From assembly GCA_031271075.1 (NCBI GenBank), contig JAISWN010000004.1:1-7475 (forward strand): a stretch of 7,475 bases of DNA, written 5' to 3'. The notes under the pieces were generated by a model that saw nothing but the letters and a program-made list of their open reading frames with translations, ran no database searches and was not told the origin of the DNA. A program made the position numbers and the translations under genes. Shown here one piece after another: positions 1-7,463 of the stretch. This stretch comes from Treponema sp. (GTDB lineage: Bacteria > Spirochaetota > Spirochaetia > Treponematales > Breznakiellaceae). How positions within the stretch are numbered: the stretch's first letter is position 1; every line of letters starts with the position of its first letter.

Positions 1-34
1 GACCGCAGCGGTTGAAAAGGCGATCAACCCGGCG

Positions 35-565
35 CTACTCAAGGATCATAAAGTCGTTAAAGAACAAAACCTCGATGTTTCCCAGCCGGAGTTCGCCGTT
101 AAAACGCCGCAGAAGCTCCGCCTTGGCCTTATCCTCGTTGAGGGGCGCCAGATCTTCCGGGGCCAGGGAGCCGAAATAGTCCTGGACGATCCGCCGGAGC
201 AGGGGAACTTTTCCGGCAAGCTCCTCGGTAAAGGGGCGGTCTTCCGCCGGGTAGGGGAAGACCACCGAGAGAACCACCGTCATCCGGGAACCTCCCCTTA
301 CGGGGATCCGCAACCTGCCGATGCCGGTAAAAACGGCGATGGCTCCGGGGGGGTTGCCGGCCCCGCCGCCCGTTCTTTCCGCCCCGTTCCCTTCCGGGCC
401 GGTCCCTCCGGCGCCCGCCGGAACCCCCTGCCCGCCGGCCGCCCTCTCCACCGGGCCCCGGATTATGGCGTAGAAGGTACCTCCCAGGATAGCAAGAACC
501 AGGACGATAAGGACGATGGCAAGGAAACGGATGAGTGAATCCGGCTCTTTCCCCTTTTTAGCCAA
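35..565 (-). CDS. FliL-like single-pass membrane protein
   Basis: A 176-residue protein with a short basic N-terminus, one hydrophobic segment at about residues 11-35, a Gly/Pro-rich linker at about 43-74, and a C-terminal domain. The C-terminal domain has a beta-strand-rich start (VFTGIGRLRIPV), a charged helical middle and the ending EVLFFNDFMILE. This architecture and the hydrophobic 'FxxFxxx' ending fit the FliL family, which sits in the inner membrane with its C-terminal domain outside and associates with flagellar stator units. The start is a TTG at 563-565. It is preceded by GGAG at 573-576 with a 7-nt spacer, and there is no in-frame ATG before residue 95. The TTG overlaps the stop of the upstream channel gene by 8 nt, so translation is probably coupled. 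The gene is not within a visible flagellar operon. It could instead be a general membrane-anchored protein of similar shape. Confidence 0.72.
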   Translation of the reverse strand: MAKKGKEPDSLIRFLAIVLIVLVLAILGGTFYAIIRGPVERAAGGQGVPAGAGGTGPEGNGAERTGGGAGNPPGAIAVFTGIGRLRIPVRGGSRMTVVLSVVFPYPAEDRPFTEELAGKVPLLRRIVQDYFGSLAPEDLAPLNEDKAKAELLRRFNGELRLGNIEVLFFNDFMILE

Positions 566-1571
566 GACTTATCTCCGCCTCCGCGAAACGACGGAGGATC
601 GTCAGGTTTACCCGGCTGAGGGTTTCGCTGTAATCCGCCTGCCGGGACACGTAGAAAATAAGGGAGGCCTGGCAGTTCGCCCCGCCCAGGGACACAAGCT
701 CCGCCTGGGGGATCCCGTCAAGTCCCGGCAGGGTGGAGCAAATATCTTTCAGGATGCCGATGGCCTTCTCGATCTTGTCCGGGCCGTTTTCGGCCTTCAG
801 GTTAAAGGTCTGGGTTACCTTGATGTTCGGAGCGGCGCTGATATTCTCGATGGGGCTGGAGGCGAAGAGGCTGTTGGGGATAAAAACCGTGCGGTTCTCC
901 TGAGTCCTGAGTTTGGAAGTCCGTATCCCCATTTCGGTGATGATCCCGTCGTAAGCACCGATCTTGATCCGGTCGTTAAGCCGGAAAGGCCGGTCCACAA
1001 AGACCGTGATGGAGCCGAAAAAGTTGGACAGGGTGTCTTTGGAGGCCAGGGCGAGAGCCGCGCCCCCCAGCCCGAGTCCCGCCATAAGGGCGCTGACATT
1101 GTAACCCAGGCTGCGGAGGATCAGGGTTCCGGCGATAAGCCAGATGACCGTGTTACAGAACTTCCGGAGCAGGGGCCGGACATCGGTTTCCGTCCCCCAC
1201 GGGGAACTTGAAGGGGTTCGCCGGGAGATCATGGTCTTTAAAATCCGGGATACGGCCCAGGCGATGACGCCGATAAAGAGGGATTCCAGCGCCCGGCCAA
1301 TCCACAGGTCTACCGTCTCGTGCACGCTGAGCCCCTGAATGCCGACGCCTATTCCCACGAGAAACACGGTTATCCCTAAGGGGCGCCCCAGAACCGATAT
1401 CAGGACATCGTCCAGATCCGTTTTAGTCTTCCGGCACAGATGTCTGAGGATGGCGTGCATGACCAGGGAACAGATCTTTCCCGCCGCGAAGCCCCCCAGG
1501 ATAAAGGCGGCGCTTACAAGCCACTGTTTTACCGTATTGTTAAGAAAGATCCGGGTAAGAAACCCCTCCAT
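558..1571 (-). CDS. MscS-family mechanosensitive ion channel
   Basis: A 337-residue small-conductance mechanosensitive channel. Such channels open under membrane tension and release solutes during hypo-osmotic shock. Hydrophobic segments lie at about residues 17-41, 64-84, 95-113 and 138-156, followed by the pore-lining helix at about 158-188. That helix has the family's Gly/Ala pattern (GLGLGGAALALA, 165-176) and the SKDTLSNFFGS stretch. The cytoplasmic beta domain follows, with RPFRLNDRIKIG at 194-205 and IPNSLF at 231-236, both hallmark MscS positions. The size is typical of the shorter MscS proteins with one or two extra helices. The ATG at 1569-1571 is preceded by a strong GGGGAGG, though only 2 nt separate GGAGG from the ATG. 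The next in-frame Met is residue 38, inside the first membrane helix, so this start is favoured. It is the first gene of a unit with the FliL-like gene. Confidence 0.93.
   Translation of the reverse strand: MEGFLTRIFLNNTVKQWLVSAAFILGGFAAGKICSLVMHAILRHLCRKTKTDLDDVLISVLGRPLGITVFLVGIGVGIQGLSVHETVDLWIGRALESLFIGVIAWAVSRILKTMISRRTPSSSPWGTETDVRPLLRKFCNTVIWLIAGTLILRSLGYNVSALMAGLGLGGAALALASKDTLSNFFGSITVFVDRPFRLNDRIKIGAYDGIITEMGIRTSKLRTQENRTVFIPNSLFASSPIENISAAPNIKVTQTFNLKAENGPDKIEKAIGILKDICSTLPGLDGIPQAELVSLGGANCQASLIFYVSRQADYSETLSRVNLTILRRFAEAEISLG
573..576 (-). promoter_or_regulatory. Ribosome binding site for the TTG start of the FliL-like gene
   Basis: On the minus strand GGAG (within GGAGGCGGAG) lies 7 nt before the TTG at 563-565, inside the 3' end of the channel gene. 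It is the main support for a TTG start, because there is no nearby ATG or GTG in this frame. Confidence 0.6.
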
Positions 1572-1597
1572 AACCTCCCCCTATATGCCCAGTCGTA

Positions 1598-1613
1598 ACC
1601 ATGGTATCATACC
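1598..1613. promoter_or_regulatory. Palindrome and candidate -10 elements in the divergent gap
   Basis: The 70-bp gap between the divergent channel and cupin genes holds two overlapping palindromes: ACCATGGT (1598-1605) and GGTAT-C-ATACC (1603-1613). The second reads as TATCAT on the plus strand (1605-1610) and TATGAT on the minus strand (1606-1611). Each differs from the sigma-70 -10 consensus by one base and sits at a sensible distance from its start codon. No good -35 hexamer is visible for either direction. Shared promoter or operator use is therefore an inference. Confidence 0.3.
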
Positions 1614-1627
1614 CTAACCTAAATTTT

Positions 1628-1632
1628 GGAGG
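1628..1632 (+). promoter_or_regulatory. Ribosome binding site that sets the cupin start
   Basis: GGAGG lies 9 nt before the ATG at 1642. An in-frame GTG at 1633 directly abuts this site and so cannot be used with it. The ATG at 1663 has a purine-rich stretch only 2 nt away. The ATG at 1642 is the best choice. Confidence 0.7.
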
Positions 1633-1641
1633 GTGGTAAGT

Positions 1642-1986
1642 ATGGTGGTACAACGGGGAGAGATGAAAACCGAGGTAAAAGAAAAAATGAGGGACGGCGA
1701 GGGAAGCGTATATTTTACCCACCTTGTTGACTGTGAGAAAGAAAAAAATATCCGGATGCTGGCGGAACTGACCCTGCCTCCGGGGGCTTCCATCGGTTAC
1801 CACCGGCACGACCGGGAAACCGAGTATTACATCATCCTTTCCGGAACCGGGGAAGTGGATGACAACGGCGTCCCGCGGCCGGTAAAGGCCGGGGATTCGG
1901 TCATTACCGGCAATGGGGCCTCCCACAGCATTAAAAATACCGGAAATACCCCCCTGGTATTCCACGCCATCATCGTTACCTATTAA
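1642..1986 (+). CDS. Small single-domain cupin protein
   Basis: A 114-residue protein, essentially one cupin beta-barrel. Cupin motif 1 is complete: G-x5-H-R-H-x4-E-x6-G in the stretch GYHRHDRETEYYIILSG. Motif 2 is recognisable as GDSVITGNGASHSIKN, with the usual PxG replaced by GNG and its His kept. The three His and one Glu that bind a divalent metal in this family are therefore all present, so metal binding is likely. Small cupins of this kind range from sugar-binding proteins to isomerases and dioxygenases; nothing here picks a substrate. It ends 26 nt before the M24 peptidase, on the same strand, so the two are probably co-transcribed. There is no signal peptide, so it should be cytoplasmic. 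The family call is firm and the function is unknown. Confidence 0.88.
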   Translation: MVVQRGEMKTEVKEKMRDGEGSVYFTHLVDCEKEKNIRMLAELTLPPGASIGYHRHDRETEYYIILSGTGEVDDNGVPRPVKAGDSVITGNGASHSIKNTGNTPLVFHAIIVTY

Positions 1987-2012
1987 GAAAAATCGGCAAG
2001 GGTGGAGTAACC

Positions 2013-3128
2013 ATGATCGATTATCAGAAACGGCGGGGGGACATGTACGATTTGATGGCCCGGGAGGGAATCGCCCTGGCCTTTTTCGAGGATGCGGAAG
2101 GGAGGCGGGACCCCACGGTACGCTGGCTTTCCGGACATCCGGGGGACGCGCTGCTCTTTCTGACGGTGGACAGAAAAACCATCCTGGTCCCCTGGGACGT
2201 GAATCTGGCCGTGCTCTACGGCCAGGCGGATTCGATTGTTCCTTACGGCGTATTTGATCGCCGGCCCCTTACCGCCCTTCAGGGGGTGGCGAAGCGGCTC
2301 AAGATTCCAAGAGGCTCGAAGATCGAGATCCCTCCGGTTACCCCCTATCTCCTCTTCCTGGAATACGTGGGGGGGCTCTCGGACTTTGACATTATCTGCC
2401 GGAACTCGGGCATCCACGGGGAAGCGGAAAAACTGCGGGCCGTGAAAGATGAGGAAGAGATCCGCATCTACCGGACGGTTGCGGGGATAACCAACGAGCT
2501 TATAAGCCTTTTGGAAGAGAATATCCGTTCCGGCAAACTGAAGACCGAGGCGGACGCGGCCCTTTTTATTGAGGCCGAGGCCCGCGGGCAGGGCTGCGAG
2601 GGGACAGGGTTTACCACCCTGGCGGCCGGGCCGGATCGGAGCTACGGTATCCACGCCTTTCCCCCTTACACCGCCGCGCCCTTTGCGGGGCGGGGGCTTT
2701 CCATCCTGGATTTCGGCCTTAAATACTCAGGCTACACCACCGACGTAACCCTTACCTTTGTCCGGGACCCCAGCCCTGCCCAGGAAAAACTCCTTGCCCT
2801 GACGGAAAAGGCCTACAAGCTGGCCCTTTCCCTGGTGGAAGACGGCAGGCCGGCCAGAGAAATCGCCCGGATGGTGGATATTTTATTCGGCAAATCGAAA
2901 AAAGCCATGCCCCACGGCCTGGGCCACGGGATTGGCCTTCAGGAACACGAGAGCCCGGCCATCCGCGACCGGGAGGACAACGGGTGGATCCTAAAGCCCG
3001 GCATGATCTTTACCCTGGAGCCGGGGCTTTACGATCCCTCCCTTGGGGGCTGCCGGCTGGAGAACGACGTGCTCCTTACCGAAACGGGGGCGGAGGCGCT
3101 TACCGAAGCCAGGATTGTGCGGCTGTAA
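2013..3128 (+). CDS. M24-family metallopeptidase (Xaa-Pro aminopeptidase/dipeptidase-like)
   Basis: A 371-residue cytoplasmic enzyme with the two-domain layout of Xaa-Pro peptidases: a creatinase-type N-terminal domain (about 1-135) and a pita-bread catalytic domain (about 140-371). All five dinuclear-metal ligands of the family can be placed: D233 (LDFG), D244 (TTDVT), H305 (GLGHGIGL), E336 (TLEPGLY) and E350 (RLEND). The conserved His of the substrate pocket is likely H214 (YGIHAF). These enzymes remove or split residues next to proline, usually with Mn or Co. The catalytic domain alone cannot tell an aminopeptidase from a dipeptidase (PepQ) or a non-peptidase relative such as creatinase. 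The ATG follows GGTGGAG with a 5-nt spacer. It is the second gene after the cupin and probably shares its promoter. Confidence 0.93.
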   Translation: MIDYQKRRGDMYDLMAREGIALAFFEDAEGRRDPTVRWLSGHPGDALLFLTVDRKTILVPWDVNLAVLYGQADSIVPYGVFDRRPLTALQGVAKRLKIPRGSKIEIPPVTPYLLFLEYVGGLSDFDIICRNSGIHGEAEKLRAVKDEEEIRIYRTVAGITNELISLLEENIRSGKLKTEADAALFIEAEARGQGCEGTGFTTLAAGPDRSYGIHAFPPYTAAPFAGRGLSILDFGLKYSGYTTDVTLTFVRDPSPAQEKLLALTEKAYKLALSLVEDGRPAREIARMVDILFGKSKKAMPHGLGHGIGLQEHESPAIRDREDNGWILKPGMIFTLEPGLYDPSLGGCRLENDVLLTETGAEALTEARIVRL

Positions 3129-3150
3129 GGGCCGCGGGGATCTTATTCGT

Positions 3151-3211
3151 GCCGAGGGGTCGGACTTGCTGTGCAAGTCCGCTTAATACCCCGCCGAACC
3201 GCAGGTTCGAC
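3151..3211. repeat. Hairpin-rich REP-like element between convergent genes
   Basis: Two perfect inverted repeats lie in tandem. CGGACTTGC (3161-3169) pairs with GCAAGTCCG (3173-3181) across a 3-nt loop. This stem is extended by GGGGT (3156-3160) pairing with ACCCC (3188-3192) across a 6-nt bulge on one side. CGAACC (3195-3200) pairs with GGTTCG (3204-3209) across a 3-nt loop. Neither stem is followed by a T-run on either strand, so they do not look like standard intrinsic terminators, although they could still slow convergent transcription. The compact two-hairpin form resembles repetitive extragenic palindromic elements. Copy number elsewhere cannot be seen from this window. Confidence 0.5.
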
Positions 3212-3212
3212 T

Positions 3213-4463
3213 TCAGGGCGAGCTTGTTGATTCCGGTTTAAGCAGAAAATCTTTCAGGTGTATTCCGGTTACCCCCTGCTCCTCGCTTTGCCACTTGTCC
3301 AGGCTTACTACCATTTTCGGCCAGTGATCCTTAATGGCCCGGAGGGGGGAAAATTCCCGTTCCCTGGTTTCCGGGTTTGCGTAACTTACGGTAACCTGGA
3401 CGTACAATCTGCCCGGGCCGTTTATTTTTTCCGCCACAAAGTCTATTTCCCTGGTATCCAGTTTGCCCACGTAGACCCGGTAAGACCGGCGGATCAGTTC
3501 CATGAACACGATGTTTTCGAGGATCCCGCCGATGTTTTCCTGCCGGATACCGCGGACAGCGTATTGCAGCGAATGATCCGCCAGGTAGTACTTTTCGGTC
3601 GTTTCCAGCAGCCGCTTACCCTTTATGTCGTAGCGGGGCGCCCGGTAGATGATAAAGGCGCTTTCAAGGTAGCTTATGTAGTTATAAACGGTTTCAAAGT
3701 CGGCGTTTCTTTTCTGTGTTTTTAGATAATCAGAGATTCTTTTTATGGACAGGGGATTGCCGGTGTTGTCGTACAGAAAGGCAATGATCTTTTCCAGAAG
3801 CTGGGTATTCCGAACCCCGTTGCGCTGTACCACATCGCGCAGCACGGCGGAGGAATTAATATCCATGACTATTTGCCGCGCTTCCTGCGGGCTAAAGGAG
3901 TTGGCGCTCAGAACGGGAAAACCGCCGGTTTCAATAAAGGTGTCCAGTTCTCCGCCGGCATCCGCGATTCCGCCGGCCTTTGCGGCGCCCGTAAGGCTAA
4001 GACCGGATTGCCTTCTAAAGTCAATAAATTCGGCAAAGGAAAGGGTATGCAGGTGAAAGGCGACATAGCGGCCCGCAAGAAGGGTGGCAAGTTCGGAGGA
4101 AAGGAGGCGGGAATTTGAGCCGGTGATATAAATATCGGTGTTTTTCAGCCGCAGGGAGTTGACGCTTTTCTCCCACTGTTCCACGATCTGAATTTCATCC
4201 AGAAAGATATAGTAACGCCCGTCACCGGTCATTTTTGCCGCAAGGTAGTCGTTCAGGTTACGATAGTCAAGGATAGAATCAAACGCGGCATCCTCAAAAT
4301 TCATAAAGATTGTGTGGTTTTTGTCGGTGTGTTCCAGCACCGCTTCCTGGAACAGCAGGAGCAGGGTCGATTTCCCGCAGCGGCGTATCCCGGTAATGAC
4401 CTTGATAAGCGGTTTGTCGATGAAGCCCCTGAGCCGCTCTGTATAGGCCGGCCTCGTGAACAT
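3213..4463 (-). CDS. AAA-type ATPase with DUF4143 C-terminal region
   Basis: A 416-residue protein of the widespread ATP-binding/DUF4143 family, whose cellular role is not established. The N-terminal ATPase domain shows Walker A GIRRCGKST (25-33), Walker B YYIFLDE (84-90, with D89 and E90) and a sensor-like ITGSN (113-117). The C-terminal half has the family's YYLADHSLQYA stretch (292-302) and a degenerate nuclease-like core: E316 in ENIVFMEL, EIDFV at 339-343 and YVQVTVSY at 354-361. The start at 4461-4463 is chosen because GGAGG lies 5 nt upstream. An upstream in-frame ATG at 4508 has no such site and would put 15 atypical residues before the conserved MFTRP start. It has its own promoter, so it is probably not part of the ATP synthase operon. 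The last residues (about 410-416) look like a tail beyond the conserved domain. Confidence 0.9.
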   Translation of the reverse strand: MFTRPAYTERLRGFIDKPLIKVITGIRRCGKSTLLLLFQEAVLEHTDKNHTIFMNFEDAAFDSILDYRNLNDYLAAKMTGDGRYYIFLDEIQIVEQWEKSVNSLRLKNTDIYITGSNSRLLSSELATLLAGRYVAFHLHTLSFAEFIDFRRQSGLSLTGAAKAGGIADAGGELDTFIETGGFPVLSANSFSPQEARQIVMDINSSAVLRDVVQRNGVRNTQLLEKIIAFLYDNTGNPLSIKRISDYLKTQKRNADFETVYNYISYLESAFIIYRAPRYDIKGKRLLETTEKYYLADHSLQYAVRGIRQENIGGILENIVFMELIRRSYRVYVGKLDTREIDFVAEKINGPGRLYVQVTVSYANPETREREFSPLRAIKDHWPKMVVSLDKWQSEEQGVTGIHLKDFLLKPESTSSP

Positions 4464-4468
4464 GGATA

Positions 4469-4473
4469 CCTCC
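4469..4473 (-). promoter_or_regulatory. Ribosome binding site that sets the ATPase start
   Basis: On the minus strand GGAGG is followed by TATCC and then ATG, a 5-nt spacer. This decides for the start at 4463 over the in-frame ATG at 4508. Confidence 0.75.
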
Positions 4474-4522
4474 GGGTTTGCCGCGCCTGCTCCCCGCCAA
4501 TGGAACAAGGCAATATACTCGG

Positions 4523-4551
4523 ATTATACCTAAATTCTACCTAATTTTCAA
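4523..4551 (-). promoter_or_regulatory. Sigma-70-type promoter of the DUF4143 ATPase gene
   Basis: On the minus strand TTGAAA (4546-4551) is separated by exactly 17 nt from TATAAT (4523-4528). This is a full -10 consensus, five of six -35 bases and an ideal spacer. Transcription would begin near 4516, giving a leader of about 50 nt. The stretch is AT-rich in an otherwise GC-rich window. It is the best promoter seen here. Confidence 0.75.
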
Positions 4552-4560
4552 TGGCTTACT

Positions 4561-4572
4561 CGGTTATAACCG
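4561..4572. promoter_or_regulatory. Perfect 12-bp palindrome upstream of the ATPase promoter (candidate operator)
   Basis: CGGTTATAACCG is identical on both strands. Symmetry extends to 18 bp (4558-4575) with a single mismatched pair. It lies 9 bp upstream of the -35 hexamer at 4546-4551 and 34 bp after the atpC stop. The position suits a regulator binding site. It could also form a hairpin in the atp transcript, but no T-run follows. Assignment as an operator is inferred. Confidence 0.4.
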
Positions 4573-4606
4573 GGTAAAATGGGGGTCACCCTGCTTTGGG
4601 CCGGCC

Positions 4607-5032
4607 TTAGGGGTTCCCCTTGTTCTCCCCCAGTTCCCAGGCTTTAAGCCGGTACTCGGCCCGCCTGAGGGAAGCGGCGGCGCTGGCCGCCTCGAATTTC
4701 AGCAGGCCCCCGGCAAGGAACTCCCGGGCTTCTTTTTCCGCCGCCTCCGCCCGCCGGCGGTCGATTTCCTCCGGCCACTCGGCGGCGTCCGCCATAAGGA
4801 CGGTTTTGTGTTCTTTCACTTCCAGGATCCCTTCGGTGGTAAAGGCGCTACGCCACTGCCCCTTCCTGTCCTTGATCCGCATGATGCAGGTTACCACCGG
4901 GGCGGTAAAAGCCGAATGGTTCGCGTATACCCCAATCTCCCCGTCCGTAAGGGTGATGATCAGGGCCTCGATCTGATCGGCAAAGAAACGGCGGTAGGGG
5001 GTGTGTACCTCGAAGGGAAAGAGATTCGCCAC
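4607..5032 (-). CDS. atpC: F-type ATP synthase epsilon subunit
   Basis: A 141-residue subunit of the F1 central stalk, which couples the rotor ring to gamma and can inhibit ATP hydrolysis. The N-terminal beta-sandwich (about 1-88) shows the family pattern: TP-YRRFFADQIEAL, then DGEIGVYANHSAF where the family usually has GE(L/I)G-xxx-HAP, then EGILEVKEHKTVLMADAAE. A C-terminal helical hairpin follows (about 87-132), rich in Ala, Glu and Arg. The start is a GTG only 2 nt after the atpD stop, with AAGGGG inside the end of atpD serving as ribosome binding site. Translation is therefore probably coupled to beta. A more distal ATG was not preferred because the conserved sandwich begins here. It is the last gene of the operon, and no clear intrinsic terminator follows. 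Confidence 0.93.
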   Translation of the reverse strand: MANLFPFEVHTPYRRFFADQIEALIITLTDGEIGVYANHSAFTAPVVTCIMRIKDRKGQWRSAFTTEGILEVKEHKTVLMADAAEWPEEIDRRRAEAAEKEAREFLAGGLLKFEAASAAASLRRAEYRLKAWELGENKGNP

Positions 5033-5034
5033 CT

Positions 5035-6499
<1,465 letters not shown>

Positions 6500-6506
6500 G
6501 GCTTTC

Positions 6507-6577
6507 CTGTCAATTCAATCCTGTCAATTCAATCGGGGTTCAATCGGGGTTCAATCGAGGCTCAAGCGGGGCTTATC
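6507..6577. repeat. Short tandem repeats between atpG and atpD
   Basis: Two exact adjacent copies of the 14-mer CTGTCAATTCAATC (6507-6520, 6521-6534) are followed by two exact copies of the 11-mer GGGGTTCAATC (6535-6545, 6546-6556). A diverged 11-mer GAGGCTCAAGC (6557-6567) and a partial unit GGGGCTTATC (6568-6577) come next, the last running over the atpG stop codon. All intact units end in TTCAATC, so the array may have grown from one ancestral unit. Each 14-mer contains TTGACA on the minus strand, but no suitably spaced -10 is visible. Confidence 0.8.
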
Positions 6578-7463
6578 CCCCCAGAGCCGCGGACCCGGAA
6601 ACAATCTCCGACATTTCATTGGTTATCCCCGCCTGGCGTACCCGGTTGTAGCTTATCCGGAGGCCGGCCAGCATGTCCTCCGCGCTTTTGGAAGCCTCGT
6701 CCATGGCGGCCATACGGGCGCTTTGCTCGCTTACGTAGGATTCCACCAGGGAGCCGTACACGATGCCCTTGATGTAGAGGGGTACCAGGGCGTTGAACAC
6801 CTCCTCCGGGGAGGGGAGGAATTCAAACTGAAGCTCCGCCCGCTCCTGTCCCTCGGCCCTGGAAAGGTCCTCCTGTATCCGGCCCAGATCCAGGGGGAGG
6901 ATCTGCCGCTCCGTGGGGAGCAGCTTTATGGAACTGTACATGTGGGTGTAGACCACATACACCTCGCCGAACATGCCCCACTCAAACTGGGATATCAGGT
7001 AGTCCGCGATTTCCTTGGCGTCCTCCACCGTGGGCATCTGGGAACGGAAGGAAAAGTTTTCCAGGATAAGGTAGGGGGAATTGATAAAGTACCGCTGGCC
7101 GATAGCGCCGGTAAGGATAAGCAGGGGCTTGCTGACCCGGCCGGCCAGATCCATAACCTGGCGGAATATATTGGCGTTGTAGCCGCCGGCAAGACCCTTG
7201 TCGCTGGTAATCGCCATGATTGCCGTGCGGTAATCCTCCCCCGGAGGGCGGCGGGGCTTGAAGAACTGGCTCCGCACCTGTCCCGCGCTGGAGAGGATGT
7301 CGAACATGGACTTCTGTATCCGGGTAAAATAGGGCTCCGTGTCCTCCAGCACCCGGCGGCCCTTCCGCAGTTTCGCCGTGGAGATAAGGTTCATCGCCTT
7401 GGTTACCTGGAGGGTCTGTCTGATGGCCCGCATCCGCAGGCGGACGTCCCGTAGATTCGCCAT
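6573..7463 (-). CDS. atpG: F-type ATP synthase gamma subunit
   Basis: A 296-residue central shaft subunit of F1, which rotates inside the alpha-beta hexamer. The N-terminal helix begins MANLRDVRLRMRAIRQTLQV, with KAMNLISTAKLRK following (about 22-34), a strongly conserved stretch. The Rossmann-like middle has ITSDKGLAGGYN (85-96), the family landmark. The C-terminal helix holds SEQSARMAAMDEAS (245-258) and SYNRVRQAGITNEMSEIV (271-288), matching the family signature that packs inside beta. The length is usual for bacteria. The ATG at 7461-7463 follows GGCGGGAA, a weak ribosome binding site. An in-frame TAG at 7473-7475 rules out a longer form within the window. It is the first gene seen of the atp operon; atpA is expected just beyond the right edge. 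Confidence 0.96.
   Translation of the reverse strand: MANLRDVRLRMRAIRQTLQVTKAMNLISTAKLRKGRRVLEDTEPYFTRIQKSMFDILSSAGQVRSQFFKPRRPPGEDYRTAIMAITSDKGLAGGYNANIFRQVMDLAGRVSKPLLILTGAIGQRYFINSPYLILENFSFRSQMPTVEDAKEIADYLISQFEWGMFGEVYVVYTHMYSSIKLLPTERQILPLDLGRIQEDLSRAEGQERAELQFEFLPSPEEVFNALVPLYIKGIVYGSLVESYVSEQSARMAAMDEASKSAEDMLAGLRISYNRVRQAGITNEMSEIVSGSAALGG

Noticed and set aside
1..34. Possible start of another minus-strand gene beyond the FliL-like gene
   Set aside because: A TTG is present, but the ribosome binding site is weak and only about ten codons are visible, so nothing can be supported.
516..1211. A 231-codon open frame on the plus strand opposite the MscS and FliL-like genes
   Set aside because: Antisense to two genes with clear family features; its low-complexity translation shows no domain.
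1983..2654. A 223-codon minus-strand frame opposite the M24 peptidase
   Set aside because: The plus strand encodes an intact catalytic domain with all metal ligands; the antisense product has no recognisable features.
3161..3181. Intrinsic terminator for the peptidase or the ATPase gene
   Set aside because: The stem is strong, but neither side has a T-run, so it was described as a repeat-like hairpin instead.
3204..3212. GGTTCGA resembling a tRNA T-loop
   Set aside because: No acceptor stem, anticodon arm or other tRNA structure surrounds it; it is one arm of a short hairpin.
4464..4508. A longer start for the DUF4143 ATPase at the ATG at 4508
   Set aside because: The shorter start at 4463 has GGAGG at ideal spacing and begins at the conserved part, while the extension falls in the leader of the strong promoter.
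6508..6527. Internal atpD promoter from the two TTGACA hexamers in the 14-bp repeats
   Set aside because: No -10-like hexamer lies 16-18 nt downstream of either copy on the minus strand.
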